Shown one piece after another: positions 43,458 through 55,243 of a DNA stretch of 64,000 bases. Position 1 is the first letter of the stretch; each line of letters begins with the position of its first letter. The notes beneath the pieces are model-generated. The model searched no databases. It was given only the letters and a program-made list of their open reading frames with translations, and had not been told where the DNA came from. This DNA comes from Periconia sp. R9002 (lineage: Eukaryota > Ascomycota > Dothideomycetes > Pleosporales > Periconiaceae). The stretch spans positions 372,001-436,000 of the forward strand of contig JAMAHW010000007.1 in assembly GCA_023627715.1 (NCBI GenBank), written 5' to 3'. Position numbers and translations under genes: made by a program.

Positions 43458-44018
43458 TTATGCCAACTTCTCGCCGGCTCCCCACATCCCCTTAGAACCG
43501 TGTTTCTTCCGCCATCCAAACCATTCGCATTTCCTCACCACCCTCTCCATAAAATACCCTATCCTCCTTGCTCTTGTCTTCTTATCACTGAAGCCATAAA
43601 ATGCCACCTCACGTCGCATAGATCGAGGGTAGTACGTCCACTCATCATCTTCAATCCAAGGTAATTCAACGTCGTCAAAGTGACCTAGCACTTCATCCTT
43701 GGAACCAGTCCCAGATTTACATGCCTCCTCAAATGCGTTATTGTTCGTGGGAATAGCGGGGAAGAAGTCTTCTTCCGAGGCGGTGTAGAAGGCTGTGTCG
43801 CTGGTGCTTAGGTGGGGGATGTAGTACTGGAATTTCGATGTGAATAGGACGGAGTCGTCACTGTCTTCGTCGGTGGTGGTATTGAGAGTATGTGTTGTTA
43901 CGAGACTGATAGAGGAGCTAGAGGGGGTGATGGATGAAGAGGTTGTTGTGATTGTGCTGGCCGACCAGCGGCTGGAAATTCCAGGTGGGAGGGGCAAATG
44001 ATCTATGTGTAGTGGCAT
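43458..44018 (-). CDS. Hypothetical protein with basic C-terminal domain
   Basis: Not recognised. 186 aa from the Met at 44018 (MPLHIDHLPLPPGISSRW). The first half is a Ser/Thr-rich low-complexity stretch. The second half looks folded: FQYYIPHLSTSDTAFYTASEEDFFP, then ELPWIEDDEWTYYPRS, REVAFYGFSDKKTRARRIGYF and VRKCEWFGWRKKHG, with many aromatic and basic residues. The frame stays open for about 90 codons upstream and includes a hydrophobic stretch (LIPLWCLKTF), so a longer membrane-anchored form starting at an upstream Met is possible. Coding status is moderate. Confidence 0.48.
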   Translation of the reverse strand: MPLHIDHLPLPPGISSRWSASTITTTSSSITPSSSSISLVTTHTLNTTTDEDSDDSVLFTSKFQYYIPHLSTSDTAFYTASEEDFFPAIPTNNNAFEEACKSGTGSKDEVLGHFDDVELPWIEDDEWTYYPRSMRREVAFYGFSDKKTRARRIGYFMERVVRKCEWFGWRKKHGSKGMWGAGEKLA

Positions 44019-44825
44019 GATACGTGTTTTGTCCAGAACTTGACTTGGGAGAAAAGTAGAATTAGTGAATGTTTTGCTGTCGAATTTTAATGCAATGATT
44101 GCGAGATCTGCTGAGTTTGGAATGATGATGTGGCGCCAGGCGTGCTTTATGAAGAAAGTAGAAAATTCTGGAAATATTCTGGAAAAACGAAAAGTCTTTA
44201 AACACCACAAGGGTATAAGTGACATCAAAGAAAGAAAAATGTTGAACAATGCAAGTAACTTTCTTACTGCATTTCTTTGATTACGCAACAGGCAGCGCCA
44301 AGAATGAACAATGTCGTAGAAGAACGAGAGTCACCTGAATGCGTCATTCTGTTACTACTGTACCACAGCTAATAAAGAAATGACACAATGCACTGTCATG
44401 ACAAAAAAATAGTTTGTTTCCCCTACCGAGTGAAGCTTTGTTGTGTCATTCACCGAGTTTTGACATGAGATTTTTCTTTCTTTTTCCCATTCCCCAGGTC
44501 AGCTATGATCACGCTGAGTTAGAAAGTTCTCCCTGCTTATATGCAACTGATTAATCTCTGATAGATGGAAATATCGGCTGAATTTTTTCCATAGTGAAAA
44601 TTGCTGATTAACAGTCAGTCATCTTAGGTCACGTTAAAATATCACTCAGAACGATGTAATCACGATAACCATTTCTTGACTGAAGAACTTATAATATCAA
44701 GCATATACAGAAATGTAAATTATTATTTAGCACGGGAACCAGCCCGTTCAAAATCACAAAAATCTAAACGTCACACTCCGTCTAATCCCACATACTCCAG
44801 AAGAACATCCCACCAGTGGACCTGT
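44019..44825. other. AT-rich spacer
   Basis: Promoter side of the 43458-44018 gene and 3' side of the next. T- and A-rich with no recognisable element. Confidence 0.4.
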
Positions 44826-45620
44826 TCAAAAGAACCCTTTTCGGGAAGGCCCAATCTCCTGGCCCACCTCCTCCCAGATGACATCCATATCGATGTCACC
44901 CTCCTCATCGCAGTCCTGACCGAATGCACTGCCCACCCCCGATGGAACAGGAAGTGAGTCTGTGTATTCAGTCAGGACCGACAGAGGCCTCTCATCGAAT
45001 GCCCCGCCGAATTTGCCCATCACCCGCTTGCTCCGTTCACAAGTTGAACGGAAAGCAGGCTGTGCGGCCTCAAATTCGTACGCGGACGGACTTCCTGTTG
45101 GGCCGCTGAGCCGAGAGGTGGAAGTCCGCCGGAGTGCCTGCGGGCGGAGAGAAGGTGGTCGTTTCTTCGACGGGGTGGGAATGGAACCGGGAGGGGGAGA
45201 CCCATTCGACGAGAGCGAAGAAATGCTGGCGGTTTCAATCACGCCTTCCAAGCTTCGCATCCGCGTCACCCCCTCGCTGCCGTTCAAATTCTCGTAGCTG
45301 AACGGCTCGCGACGCAGCCGTCGAACATCTCCATACTTTTCCCCGTCTGATAGGGGGAACGGTTGGTTTGTGTGAGGGGGGAGATGCGGAGTCGGACCCG
45401 TCTTCCTCACTGCTCCGCTGCGCTTGAGGCCACACTCGTGTGGTTGGTCATGCGCGTCTGTTCGGGAGCGTGGAAGCGGGGGTCTGGCGTAGATGAGTTC
45501 GCCCGTTGCGGTACGAATCATCTTAGGGGGCGGTGACCTGCGGGTGATGGGGACGCCGTTTAGGTCCAGGATTTGAGCTGGAACCTGGGGTGGGTTATGT
45601 GTTGGGCGTTGCGGATTCAT
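44826..45620 (-). CDS. Hypothetical Pro/Arg/Ser-rich protein
   Basis: Not recognised. 264 aa in one exon from the first ATG (MNPQRPTHNPPQ). The protein is almost wholly disordered, with many SP and TP sites (SNGSPPPGSIPTPSKKRPP). Two short conserved-looking parts stand out: QILDLNGVPITRR with MIRTATGELIYARPP near the start, and RSKRVMGKFGGAFDERPLS plus an acidic EEGDIDMDVIWEEV near the end. GC content is higher than in the flanking DNA, which supports coding. No targeting signal. Confidence 0.52.
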   Translation of the reverse strand: MNPQRPTHNPPQVPAQILDLNGVPITRRSPPPKMIRTATGELIYARPPLPRSRTDAHDQPHECGLKRSGAVRKTGPTPHLPPHTNQPFPLSDGEKYGDVRRLRREPFSYENLNGSEGVTRMRSLEGVIETASISSLSSNGSPPPGSIPTPSKKRPPSLRPQALRRTSTSRLSGPTGSPSAYEFEAAQPAFRSTCERSKRVMGKFGGAFDERPLSVLTEYTDSLPVPSGVGSAFGQDCDEEGDIDMDVIWEEVGQEIGPSRKGFF

Positions 45621-46610
45621 TCTGTGATTGTTAAGAACGATCAATATGTAGGAGTATATATTACGCGTTAAATATGCGTGAGTCTTGTTTTTCGTAGACT
45701 TGAAATGTTTGTTGTTTTCTGACCAAAGAAACAATTTGAACACAAGCTGAATTGTATATATGTGATGAGTATGGGATTCATTGTGAAAATACAGACCAGA
45801 GAGCCCCAAATATAACGCGTTGTGCTGAATATATATTGTTGAGATGTTTGCTGAACAACACAGTGTTCGATACGGTGTCTCTCAATTGAGAAAAGGTCTC
45901 AGGCATTCAGGTAAATCTGGGACAAACATCATAAGTACCATCCGATTGAAACAGCAAACATTTAGTACCCATCTATGCACCACTTCACTAGTACGTTTGA
46001 TATCATGTCCTACATAGCCTAACGCTTTACGTATGATGGGTCTTGAGACTTTTTGGTCACTGTTATAAAAAGTTCTACTTTGGCAACGGAAAGTAGCTCA
46101 AAAGATAAATGACAAAAAAGGTGGGCATCCTAGAATATCAAAAAAGGCCTGGACAATTTACGTCACTCTCAACCTAGCATAAGCATGGATTCAGTGAACA
46201 GCTTTGAAGATGTTTGTGTCTCAGATTTCCTTTCGTTCCCGAGACATGCTGAAATACAAACAGTATCTGGGCTACAACACATCCACAGAATGAACCATGA
46301 GGGTTGACATGACACGATTTTTTTTGAACGTTAGAGGTGGGGGATATGGTAAGTCAAAATCGATCTATTTCGAAATGCTATGCAAAGAACCCCCCCACTG
46401 AGAAAAACGGCGGGTGATCGAAACGAGAAATGAGAAAGGATTCAGATACGGGAACGCCGTCGCCGTACTAATGGCTCACTCATATCCTCATGAGCTTTTT
46501 GTAAGTTACAGAACGCCAGAGTGCCCATATTTTGTTTGTGCAAACATACAACACTTGATGCCACCTCCACTTGACACAATACATCAATACAACTTTCGTA
46601 CCTCGTCTTA
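45621..46610. other. AT-rich spacer
   Basis: 1 kb, with TATATATT near 45655 and 45830. It holds the promoter of the 44826-45620 gene and the 3' UTR of the next minus-strand gene. No coding region is seen. Confidence 0.4.
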
Positions 46611-47972
46611 TCACGACCGCCGGGCAAGACCGGCGCGACCAGTGGTGGATCGCCTGGCAGGCCTTGAATCTTCCTCGCTGTCGGAAGCGCCCGCATCATC
46701 TTCCACATCCTCTTCCATGTCTTCTGAGATATCGTCGCCAGTGTCGTCATCCGTCTCTTCAGCTTCATCATCAATCATATCCTCAGAGTCTTCACTGCCC
46801 TCAGAATCCTCGTCTACCTCCATTGTCGTCGGCATTTCATCCTCGGAACTTTCGCCATCTTCCGAAGTTTCATGTTTTAATTTCTTCCTAGTTCCAGCTG
46901 CATTATCCTCGGCATCCTCTTCATCGGAGATATCATCGGCGGAGGACTCTTCTTCACCCTCCACATATATGACTGCCTCATCCATGTCGTCGTTGGCGGC
47001 TCGTTTTTGGTTTCTCCTTCTCAAATCCAATTGTGTGTGTAGCATGTCCAACCGCCCTTTAAGTGCAAGCAAAGGTTGTAGACCGCTGGCCCGCTCTTTA
47101 AGAACTTTGTTCAACGTCGCAAGCTGTTTGACAAGCTGTGGTTGAGTTGCAAGGTAACCTCCATGAGCAGAAAGGGACCATTGTACCCAGACCATGAGCA
47201 TGCCCGGACGGCCGGGTCTTTTATGGAGTCGTTCGGCAAGTTTCTGTAGGAGGGTTCCCACGAGCGGAGAGGGGAGACGTTCAATGGTCGCATATACCGT
47301 TTCCACATCGTTTACACGCAAGCAAGAATCGAGCAGTTCCTGGTCGTTGGTTCGTAGCGCTTGGGTGAGAACGGTTCCCAGCGATGTAGCGGAGGGTGCA
47401 GCAAGGGGTTGGTTGGTGGTTGCTGTGGCCAGCGCTCTCGAGTCGGCATTGTTAGAGTCAACATCGACAATTTGTGGTGCATGGTCGATTTCTTCCGGAG
47501 CTTGAGCGCGCAGCCGGTCTCCAAACGACATCTCTTCAGGTTCTGGGCTAGCTTCATTCTCACCCACCACCGGACCGTCGGCGACAGGCGCAGCAGAGTC
47601 CTCCTGCGCCCCGGCTTCTGCATCCTGTTCGTCCAAGCTGGAGTATTCGCTTTCTTCTTCGGCACTACTTATTTCGATAACCTGGGCCCCTGCGTCTGCC
47701 ATGTCGACGTCACCATGACCTGCATTACCACCAGTGACGACGGCGGTCGCCTCCTGGACTTTGTCCTTCCGGTTATTCCTGACACCATTTACTTTGGCAG
47801 ACACAGTAGGTTTCCTGTCGGTTGGGGCGGAGAGCAGGGCGTGAAGACCATTCTGGCGGGGAGCGGAAGAGGATTGGGAGAGTTTGGGCTTTTTGGCGGG
47901 AGGCAGGGGATCGCGGCTAGGTTTTGCGGCTTTTCCTGTGTCGCGGGCGCGCGAGGCTACGACGGCTGGCAT
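46611..47972 (-). CDS. Utp12-domain nucleolar protein (Utp5/WDR43-like)
   Basis: Probable component of the small-subunit processome: the Utp12/Dip2 C-terminal domain occurs in Utp4/Utp5-type t-UTP proteins that support pre-18S rRNA transcription and processing. 453 aa from the first ATG. The N-terminus is disordered and basic (AKKPKLSQ). The Utp12 domain is at about 205-335: LTQALRTNDQELLDSCL, LPSPLVGTLLQKLAERLHKRPGR, WVQWSLSAHGGYLATQP and LKGRLDMLHTQLDLRRRNQ. A very acidic tail and an Arg-rich end follow. No WD40 repeats are encoded. The frame stays open upstream to a TCTCCCAG acceptor-like site near 48062, so a short upstream exon is possible. Confidence 0.82.
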   Translation of the reverse strand: MPAVVASRARDTGKAAKPSRDPLPPAKKPKLSQSSSAPRQNGLHALLSAPTDRKPTVSAKVNGVRNNRKDKVQEATAVVTGGNAGHGDVDMADAGAQVIEISSAEEESEYSSLDEQDAEAGAQEDSAAPVADGPVVGENEASPEPEEMSFGDRLRAQAPEEIDHAPQIVDVDSNNADSRALATATTNQPLAAPSATSLGTVLTQALRTNDQELLDSCLRVNDVETVYATIERLPSPLVGTLLQKLAERLHKRPGRPGMLMVWVQWSLSAHGGYLATQPQLVKQLATLNKVLKERASGLQPLLALKGRLDMLHTQLDLRRRNQKRAANDDMDEAVIYVEGEEESSADDISDEEDAEDNAAGTRKKLKHETSEDGESSEDEMPTTMEVDEDSEGSEDSEDMIDDEAEETDDDTGDDISEDMEEDVEDDAGASDSEEDSRPARRSTTGRAGLARRS

Positions 47973-49248
47973 TGCACCGGTGGGGGATTGCGCAGTCGTG
48001 TCGCGGAGGGGAGAAAGGCTGGGGGGAAACACGATTTGTTTGTTGCCTGATGAGGCTTCTGGGAGAAAGCCAATCGAGGTTAAAAAAAAATCAGAAGTTT
48101 CCTGTGGTGAGGGCACGGGCCACGGACAGGGGGTGCTAGTTCCACGGCTCGCAAAATATTCAAGCGCTGTCGCAATGGGCCACTACCGGCGGACTGATGT
48201 TAGGTGTCGGAGGCGCGCAAGGTGGGCATTGGAGCCGTTAGCTGGCATGGAGATGGATGCAGATTATCGTGACGTGCGGCCCGGAAACTGTGATGGAAAG
48301 GTGCAGTAGCATAGGTGGAAGGCGCGCACGTGACGCGGTTCTTCATGGTGGCTCCTGCCCTAGCCCCAAGCTCAGGGGGCTTGGCGGGCGACAGGCTGGT
48401 AATTTAAAGCTGGCGTTCTCCCCCATCGCTCTGCTGCTGTTGACCTTTTCCCGATCTGCCCCCCAATCAACGCGTCGCCGCTCCGAATCCGTCACCCCCG
48501 CCAACTTCGACCTTCACCACCACCCACCGCATCAACACACACGTCCACGCACCACCTCTTTCGCCCGTCTCCATCCCATTAATTCGCTCATTACATCGAC
48601 GTCATCTCCCCCATTGCCATTGCGACCGCCGCCTTCTCTCACCCGCGCTCCCAAACCCACTTGCACGCCACCGCCGCATCCGTGCGCCCGCCCGCGCTGG
48701 TAGGTCCATTGCTGCGAAAGCTTGCGCTGCATCTTGTACACGTCGCGCGCATGCACGAAGCCTTTATTTGATTCCCTACGCGCGCACTCAATCTCGCCAC
48801 CACACCTCTTTCACGCGTTGCCGCTGGCTATACTCCTCTCTGACTCATCCACTCACCGCGGTCTCGTCCCTCCGTCGCAGACATAGTGTCGCACGCCACC
48901 ATCACCATAGGTACGTCACGTGGTACCACTAGGCGCAGCCTCCGTAGCATTTATCATCTCCCGCTTCTCCCGACTTCTTCGCATCTATTTTACCCTGTTT
49001 GTGATTTCACAATGTACACCGCCACTCACCTTACCCTACCCATTTGCCTGTTACACCATCAAATTTTGACGTCGCACAAGACCCACACATTCTAAAACAT
49101 AACAGATTTCCACATAGTCAATTGGTGTCTACGTTGATCCTCTCTCCTACCATCTGCCACGCCTACCACCCCAACCTACGTCTGTCCATGGCCGCATGCG
49201 AGTAGATCTCCAGATCCAACTACACTCTTTCATTGGTTTTTAGACATC
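47973..49248. promoter_or_regulatory. Divergent spacer and probable long BDF1 leader
   Basis: 1.28 kb between divergent starts. From about 48420 the plus strand is C/T/A-rich with many CACC and CCGC units, as in long fungal leaders. A GTACGT at 48911 and TTTTTAG ending at 49243, five bases before the BDF1 start codon, could bound a 5' UTR intron of about 330 nt. This is a proposal only. Confidence 0.45.
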
Positions 49249-51792
49249 ATGGCTATGGATCTCGAGACGAACGGCGTCCATAACGGGACAAACGGTGTTA
49301 ATCACGACGCTTCTACGCATTCCGAACCTACTATCAATGGCAATCACAAGACTGTGGACTCTGCAGCTACGATGGATACCATGGCCAATGTGTCGAGCGG
49401 ACTGGGTGCCGTTGCGGAGGTGGTTGGGGCCCAACACGACAACAGTTCGTTGTTCGGTTCTGATGCGGGAGCGCCTTCAGCGTTGGACGCAATGGAAGCT
49501 CCTACGTCAGACGTTCGCGATGAGCCCCTGCAACCCATGGAAACGACTACCCAGACCACTAACGAAAGCACACAAAAAATTCCAGAAACCCAATTGGAGC
49601 CGACTGAGGCTGTCACGGATAAGAAGTCAGATAGCCAGGAGGGGACGGGTCCCGTCAAGGCGGAGATTGATCCTACTCCTCCACCTACCGAGAATATGAC
49701 TGATCTCACACTCGAAACTCAGCAGACAACAGCGGCACATACTCCGGCCGCCACTGTTGACCACGAGATGGAGGATGCGCCTGCTTCAGGCAAAATTCGG
49801 CCGCGGGAGGATGATAGCGAAGAGGGCCGTGAAGACGAGCGTGATGCTAAGCGTGTGAAGACTGACATGTCTATGGAGGTGGACACCAAAACTGATGTTA
49901 AACCTGCGGCAGATGCTGGTCAGACCAACAGCGCTGCGCCGGCTCCAGCGGCACTTCCCACACCCACGTCTACGCAGGGAGGCTCTGTTGTCCAGACAGC
50001 GGTGGGGTATAAAGATTGGCCATCGACACCTATGACTGAGAGTCAGCGTAAATTCCTTCTCGAACGGATTCGGAACACCAAGAAGATCAAGGTTTCTCTT
50101 GCTTTCAAGGATCCGGTTGATCCGGTAGCCCTCAACATTCCCACTTATCATGACTTCGTCAAGAAACCTATGGATCTCACTACCATAGAGACCAAGTTGA
50201 AGGAAGCCAAGTACCCCAAGGTAGTAGACTTCATGGAGGATCTGGATCAGATCATCACCAATAGTGAGCTGTTCAATTCAAGCAGCCACCCAATCACACA
50301 AAATGGTTACAATATGAGGGCCTACTTCTTGAAAGGTACCGATCGGCTACCTCGTGAGGGTGAAGAGCCTGCAAAGGCGTCATCGAAACACACTAAGAAG
50401 CCGTCGGCCACTGCTGCTCCAAGCAAACCTCCCAGGCGGGAGTCACGGGTTGTACCACACAACGCGAAGTCTTCCACAGCCCCAACACCCACAGCCACTT
50501 CGCCTGGTACTGCGTGGCCACTTCAAGACGGGGTACCGTTAATTCGGCGCGAATCAACGAGCCTAGATGGTCGTCCGAAGCGCGAAATTCACAGGCCCCC
50601 CTCTAAAGATCTGCCCTACAGCAAGCCCAAGAAGAAGAAGTATCAGCATGAGCTGAAATTCTGTCAGAGTGTTTTGACGGAGCTGATGAAGCCCAAATAT
50701 GCCAAATTTTCGTACCCTTTCATGGCGCCTGTAGATCCTGTTGCACTGAACATCCCTTCCTACTTGAAAATCATCAAGAAACCGATGGATTTCGGTACCA
50801 TCGAGAAGCAACTAAACGAGGGCCAGTACCAGAGTGCGAAGGAATTCCACAATGACTGCTTACTCGTCTTCAACAATTGCTTCAAGTTCAATCCCGAGGG
50901 AGATGAGGTCAACAAGATGGGCAAGCAGCTCAATGAGTTGTTCAACAATTTGTGGAGCGAAAAGTCAGAATGGCTTGCTCAGCATGCCCCTGAAGCTGCT
51001 CCCCAATCTCCCGGTTCTTCGGAAGACGAGGAGGAGGAAGAAGAGGAAGAGGAGACTGATCCTGCGCAAGCTCAGTTCCTTGCTATCCAGAAGCAGATTC
51101 AACAGCTGAATGAGACTGCGCAAGCGCTTCTCCAGCAGCAGAACAACCGCAAGGCTGGGTCTCCAAAAGTCAGTGGTAAAAAGAAGTCAGCAGCAAAGCC
51201 GCCGAGCCACAAGAAAGCGAAGAGTACCCAGCTCTCCGTTCCCCCGCCGCCCAAAGCGGCAAAGGCAAAGGCGCGAACCAAGCCGCTTCCCCCACTTACC
51301 TACACTCAGAAGCAGGAGATTTCTGATGGCATCAGCACTTTGGGCGACGCTGATATGAGACGCGCTGTCCAAATTATTAGGAGTGGCTGCCCCAACCTGG
51401 CAAACACCAATGACGACGAGATGGAACTTGATATGGACGAGATCAACGACGATACGTTGCGTAATCTCCTCAAGTTTATCAAATCGGTCCGAGGTCCCAA
51501 AACTGCCGTGGCTGATGATGATTATGACCCGCCGCGGCCCACATACAAAGCTGCGGCTGCCAGTAGGCCTAAAAAGAATAAACCCATGGGGAAGACGGAG
51601 CAGGAGGACAGCTTGCGTAGGATTCAGGAAAAGATGCAATCGTTCAACGGGGCTGCTTCGGGATCTAGCCAGTCCCCGCCTGGTATGTTCCGCAATCGCC
51701 ATGAGCATAAACACGACACTGACTTTGGAACAGCGAACCAGGAAGACTCCAGTGAAGACGAGTCCAGTGCATCTGAGAGTGAAGAGGAGTGA
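49249..51792 (+). CDS. BDF1: BET-family double bromodomain protein Bdf1
   Basis: Chromatin reader that binds acetylated histone H4 and associates with TFIID/SWR1 in yeast. A single exon of 847 aa. The disordered N-terminus (1-260) is Thr/Glu-rich. Bromodomain 1 lies at about 264-360 (AFKDPVDPVALNIPTYHDFVKKPMDL; ligand-binding Asn in ELFNSSSHPI). Bromodomain 2 lies at about 460-570 (YPFMAPVDPVALNIPSYLKII KKPMDF, NNCFKFNPEGDEVNKMG). An acidic Glu run and Gln-rich helix precede a Lys/Ala linker. The ET domain is at about 680-745 (LTYTQKQEISDGISTL to LLKFIKSV). The end is Ser/acidic. The helix after the bromodomain 1 Asn is less conserved than in bromodomain 2. Confidence 0.96.
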   Translation: MAMDLETNGVHNGTNGVNHDASTHSEPTINGNHKTVDSAATMDTMANVSSGLGAVAEVVGAQHDNSSLFGSDAGAPSALDAMEAPTSDVRDEPLQPMETTTQTTNESTQKIPETQLEPTEAVTDKKSDSQEGTGPVKAEIDPTPPPTENMTDLTLETQQTTAAHTPAATVDHEMEDAPASGKIRPREDDSEEGREDERDAKRVKTDMSMEVDTKTDVKPAADAGQTNSAAPAPAALPTPTSTQGGSVVQTAVGYKDWPSTPMTESQRKFLLERIRNTKKIKVSLAFKDPVDPVALNIPTYHDFVKKPMDLTTIETKLKEAKYPKVVDFMEDLDQIITNSELFNSSSHPITQNGYNMRAYFLKGTDRLPREGEEPAKASSKHTKKPSATAAPSKPPRRESRVVPHNAKSSTAPTPTATSPGTAWPLQDGVPLIRRESTSLDGRPKREIHRPPSKDLPYSKPKKKKYQHELKFCQSVLTELMKPKYAKFSYPFMAPVDPVALNIPSYLKIIKKPMDFGTIEKQLNEGQYQSAKEFHNDCLLVFNNCFKFNPEGDEVNKMGKQLNELFNNLWSEKSEWLAQHAPEAAPQSPGSSEDEEEEEEEEETDPAQAQFLAIQKQIQQLNETAQALLQQQNNRKAGSPKVSGKKKSAAKPPSHKKAKSTQLSVPPPPKAAKAKARTKPLPPLTYTQKQEISDGISTLGDADMRRAVQIIRSGCPNLANTNDDEMELDMDEINDDTLRNLLKFIKSVRGPKTAVADDDYDPPRPTYKAAAASRPKKNKPMGKTEQEDSLRRIQEKMQSFNGAASGSSQSPPGMFRNRHEHKHDTDFGTANQEDSSEDESSASESEEE

Positions 51793-52047
51793 TTCCTTGC
51801 TTCGTGAAGTAAATGCTGGATTCTGTAAAGATGACAGCCATTATGCGTTCTGATGGTGGCCGGGGTACTTGCTGTGTTCCGAGTCTTCCGCTTTTGTGTC
51901 TCCTTGGTCCTCGTTGGCCAATTTTGGTAACCGCGTCCTCAAGTAAAATCCCGAGCACTGCCCGTGTTCTTCACCAATGAAGTAAACGACGGCATGCAGT
52001 ATATGCTCGGTGGTGTTTTGCGGTCCTGACAGGGGAACGTTTGTAAA
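51793..52047. other. 3' region of BDF1
   Basis: Short spacer between BDF1 and an uncertain minus-strand ORF. Nothing recognisable. Confidence 0.4.
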
Positions 52048-52287
52048 TTATTTTCGGGTGCGATGGTTGCCTCCCACACCTGGTATATGTGCATAAGTCT
52101 TGATGAGGCGTTCCTCGTATCTGGTAGCGGGATATGACTTCATGAGTTTCTTTCTCGTGCTTCCCCTGGTCTTCGTCTTTGGAAGACCCGTGGCCATGTT
52201 GAGCAATGACTGAACGGGACCTAAAACAGGGCTTTTGGATTGGTGGGTGATACGGCTGTATGATAGCTTTTTCTTTCGACTCGACAT
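52048..52287 (-). CDS. Possible small basic protein
   Basis: Uncertain. 79 aa from the first ATG (MSSRKKKLSYSRITHQS). The sequence KSPVLGPVQSLLNMATGL and RKKLMKSYPATRYEERLIK looks protein-like with ordinary codons and 17 Lys/Arg. I do not recognise it. The frame remains open upstream to about 52428. A possible upstream exon (ATGACGCCTGTCCG before GTGAGT at 52427) does not join it in frame. It could also be the end of a longer spliced gene or a chance ORF. Confidence 0.3.
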   Translation of the reverse strand: MSSRKKKLSYSRITHQSKSPVLGPVQSLLNMATGLPKTKTRGSTRKKLMKSYPATRYEERLIKTYAHIPGVGGNHRTRK

Positions 52288-53131
52288 GACGGGGTAGGAA
52301 GGAGAATGATAATGTGTTCTGAACACTTTTTGCCTTGTTCGTTGTGATGTTTGAGTGAGTCTGCTGAATCCTGGGGTGTTCGACGGGATTTCGTGAAGGG
52401 GGTGCGGGGGCGAGCTTGTGTAACTCACCGGACAGGCGTCATAAGTGGATATCGCTAGGAATCTCTACTACAAGTCAGCGAGAAGGCTTGCTGTGCGCAG
52501 TGGAAGGAATCTGTAAATATTCCCAGAAAACTCTGTTTTTGCGGTTGAAAGACTCGTTATCATGCCGCAAGGCTGTCGAGTTGCTTGAAGTACGTTTATC
52601 GAGGGATGGACAGGAGGCCGATCGTGATGATGGGAGTCATAGATAGCGAGCAACGACTGCATACGTTTCGGTTTTTCCCACAATATAGCGGTTTATAAAA
52701 TGTAGCAATGGAAGCGCAGAGCAAGTCTGCAAAGCAGCAGGCCAGAAACAATGAAGGGCGAACGCGGTCAGTCTTCGCAGGAGTGGAGAGCAGAGAGTGG
52801 AGTCGTAGGCGCTGGCGGGTGACCAGTGACCACACGACGGCAAAGTGGGCAGACGAGGGGCTTGATGAATTGGGGAAGGGAAGAAACGCCCTTGTGTCCC
52901 GTTGTGCGCCATGATTGGTCCGTGCCTGTTCGCTCGGAGCTCCCCCAATTAATTGTCAGATAGTTCTTCCAACCTGCAAGGCCAAGCTTTCATCAACATT
53001 CAGCACCACCACGCGTCCGCCGCCCCATAATCTGCCACTCTACCATCGTTCGCCCACGCGCCGACTGTCTTTTCGATCACTACAGTCCACAGCAGCTTCT
53101 TTCAAGAAATTGACAGCTCGCGATAGCCACC
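52288..53131. promoter_or_regulatory. RVB1 upstream region
   Basis: Spacer with the RVB1 promoter. The last 150 bp before the start codon are C/A-rich, as expected for a leader (CACCACGCGTCC near 53008). No coding region is supported. Confidence 0.4.
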
Positions 53132-54760
<1,629 letters not shown>

Positions 54761-55243
54761 ACAATGCATGGGATGTTGAAGAAGGGTACTTTTTTGTACG
54801 ATAAAACACGGCGTTGAGAGGAAGCTTCACTACACTGGTGTTATCAGGGTACGGCATTTCGAATCATCTATTTCGGAACCATAGGTGTATTCATGGCCAA
54901 TAGGGGATAAAAACAATATGATTGTACACTTGTTATGCAGGGAGACTGCTGGAAACGATGTGAGACCGACCGTGTCACCTAGAATCCCATGGTTCGTATG
55001 TATAAAACACAAAAGTGATGCATTCATGTCCATTTTCCAACCTAAAGGCATTTAGACTCAATAATGATGGTGGAACAGACCTCCGTCGCCACTCCGATTG
55101 GTCAGCCAATCAGCCTCGGTTTGATCCGATCTACAATGGAATCTATCTTTCAATAACTTTACCCCATCACCAACATTCCATCTTCTCTGCTAATAATACA
55201 TTCCTTGCCGACCAAAACCTAAATTCCACCTCTGCCACCCACA
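54761..55243. other. Spacer RVB1 / SDHAF4
   Basis: 0.5 kb spacer with the RVB1 3' UTR and the promoter of the next gene on the same strand. Nothing else seen. Confidence 0.4.

Noticed and set aside
47361..48050. Plus-strand ORF of 229 codons
   Set aside because: Mirror frame of the Utp12-domain gene; Cys/Phe/Val-rich composition without a family motif.
52288..52428. N-terminal extension of the 79-aa ORF to 126 codons
   Set aside because: The extension would start at GTG inside a GTGAGT donor-like site; the first ATG is at 52287.
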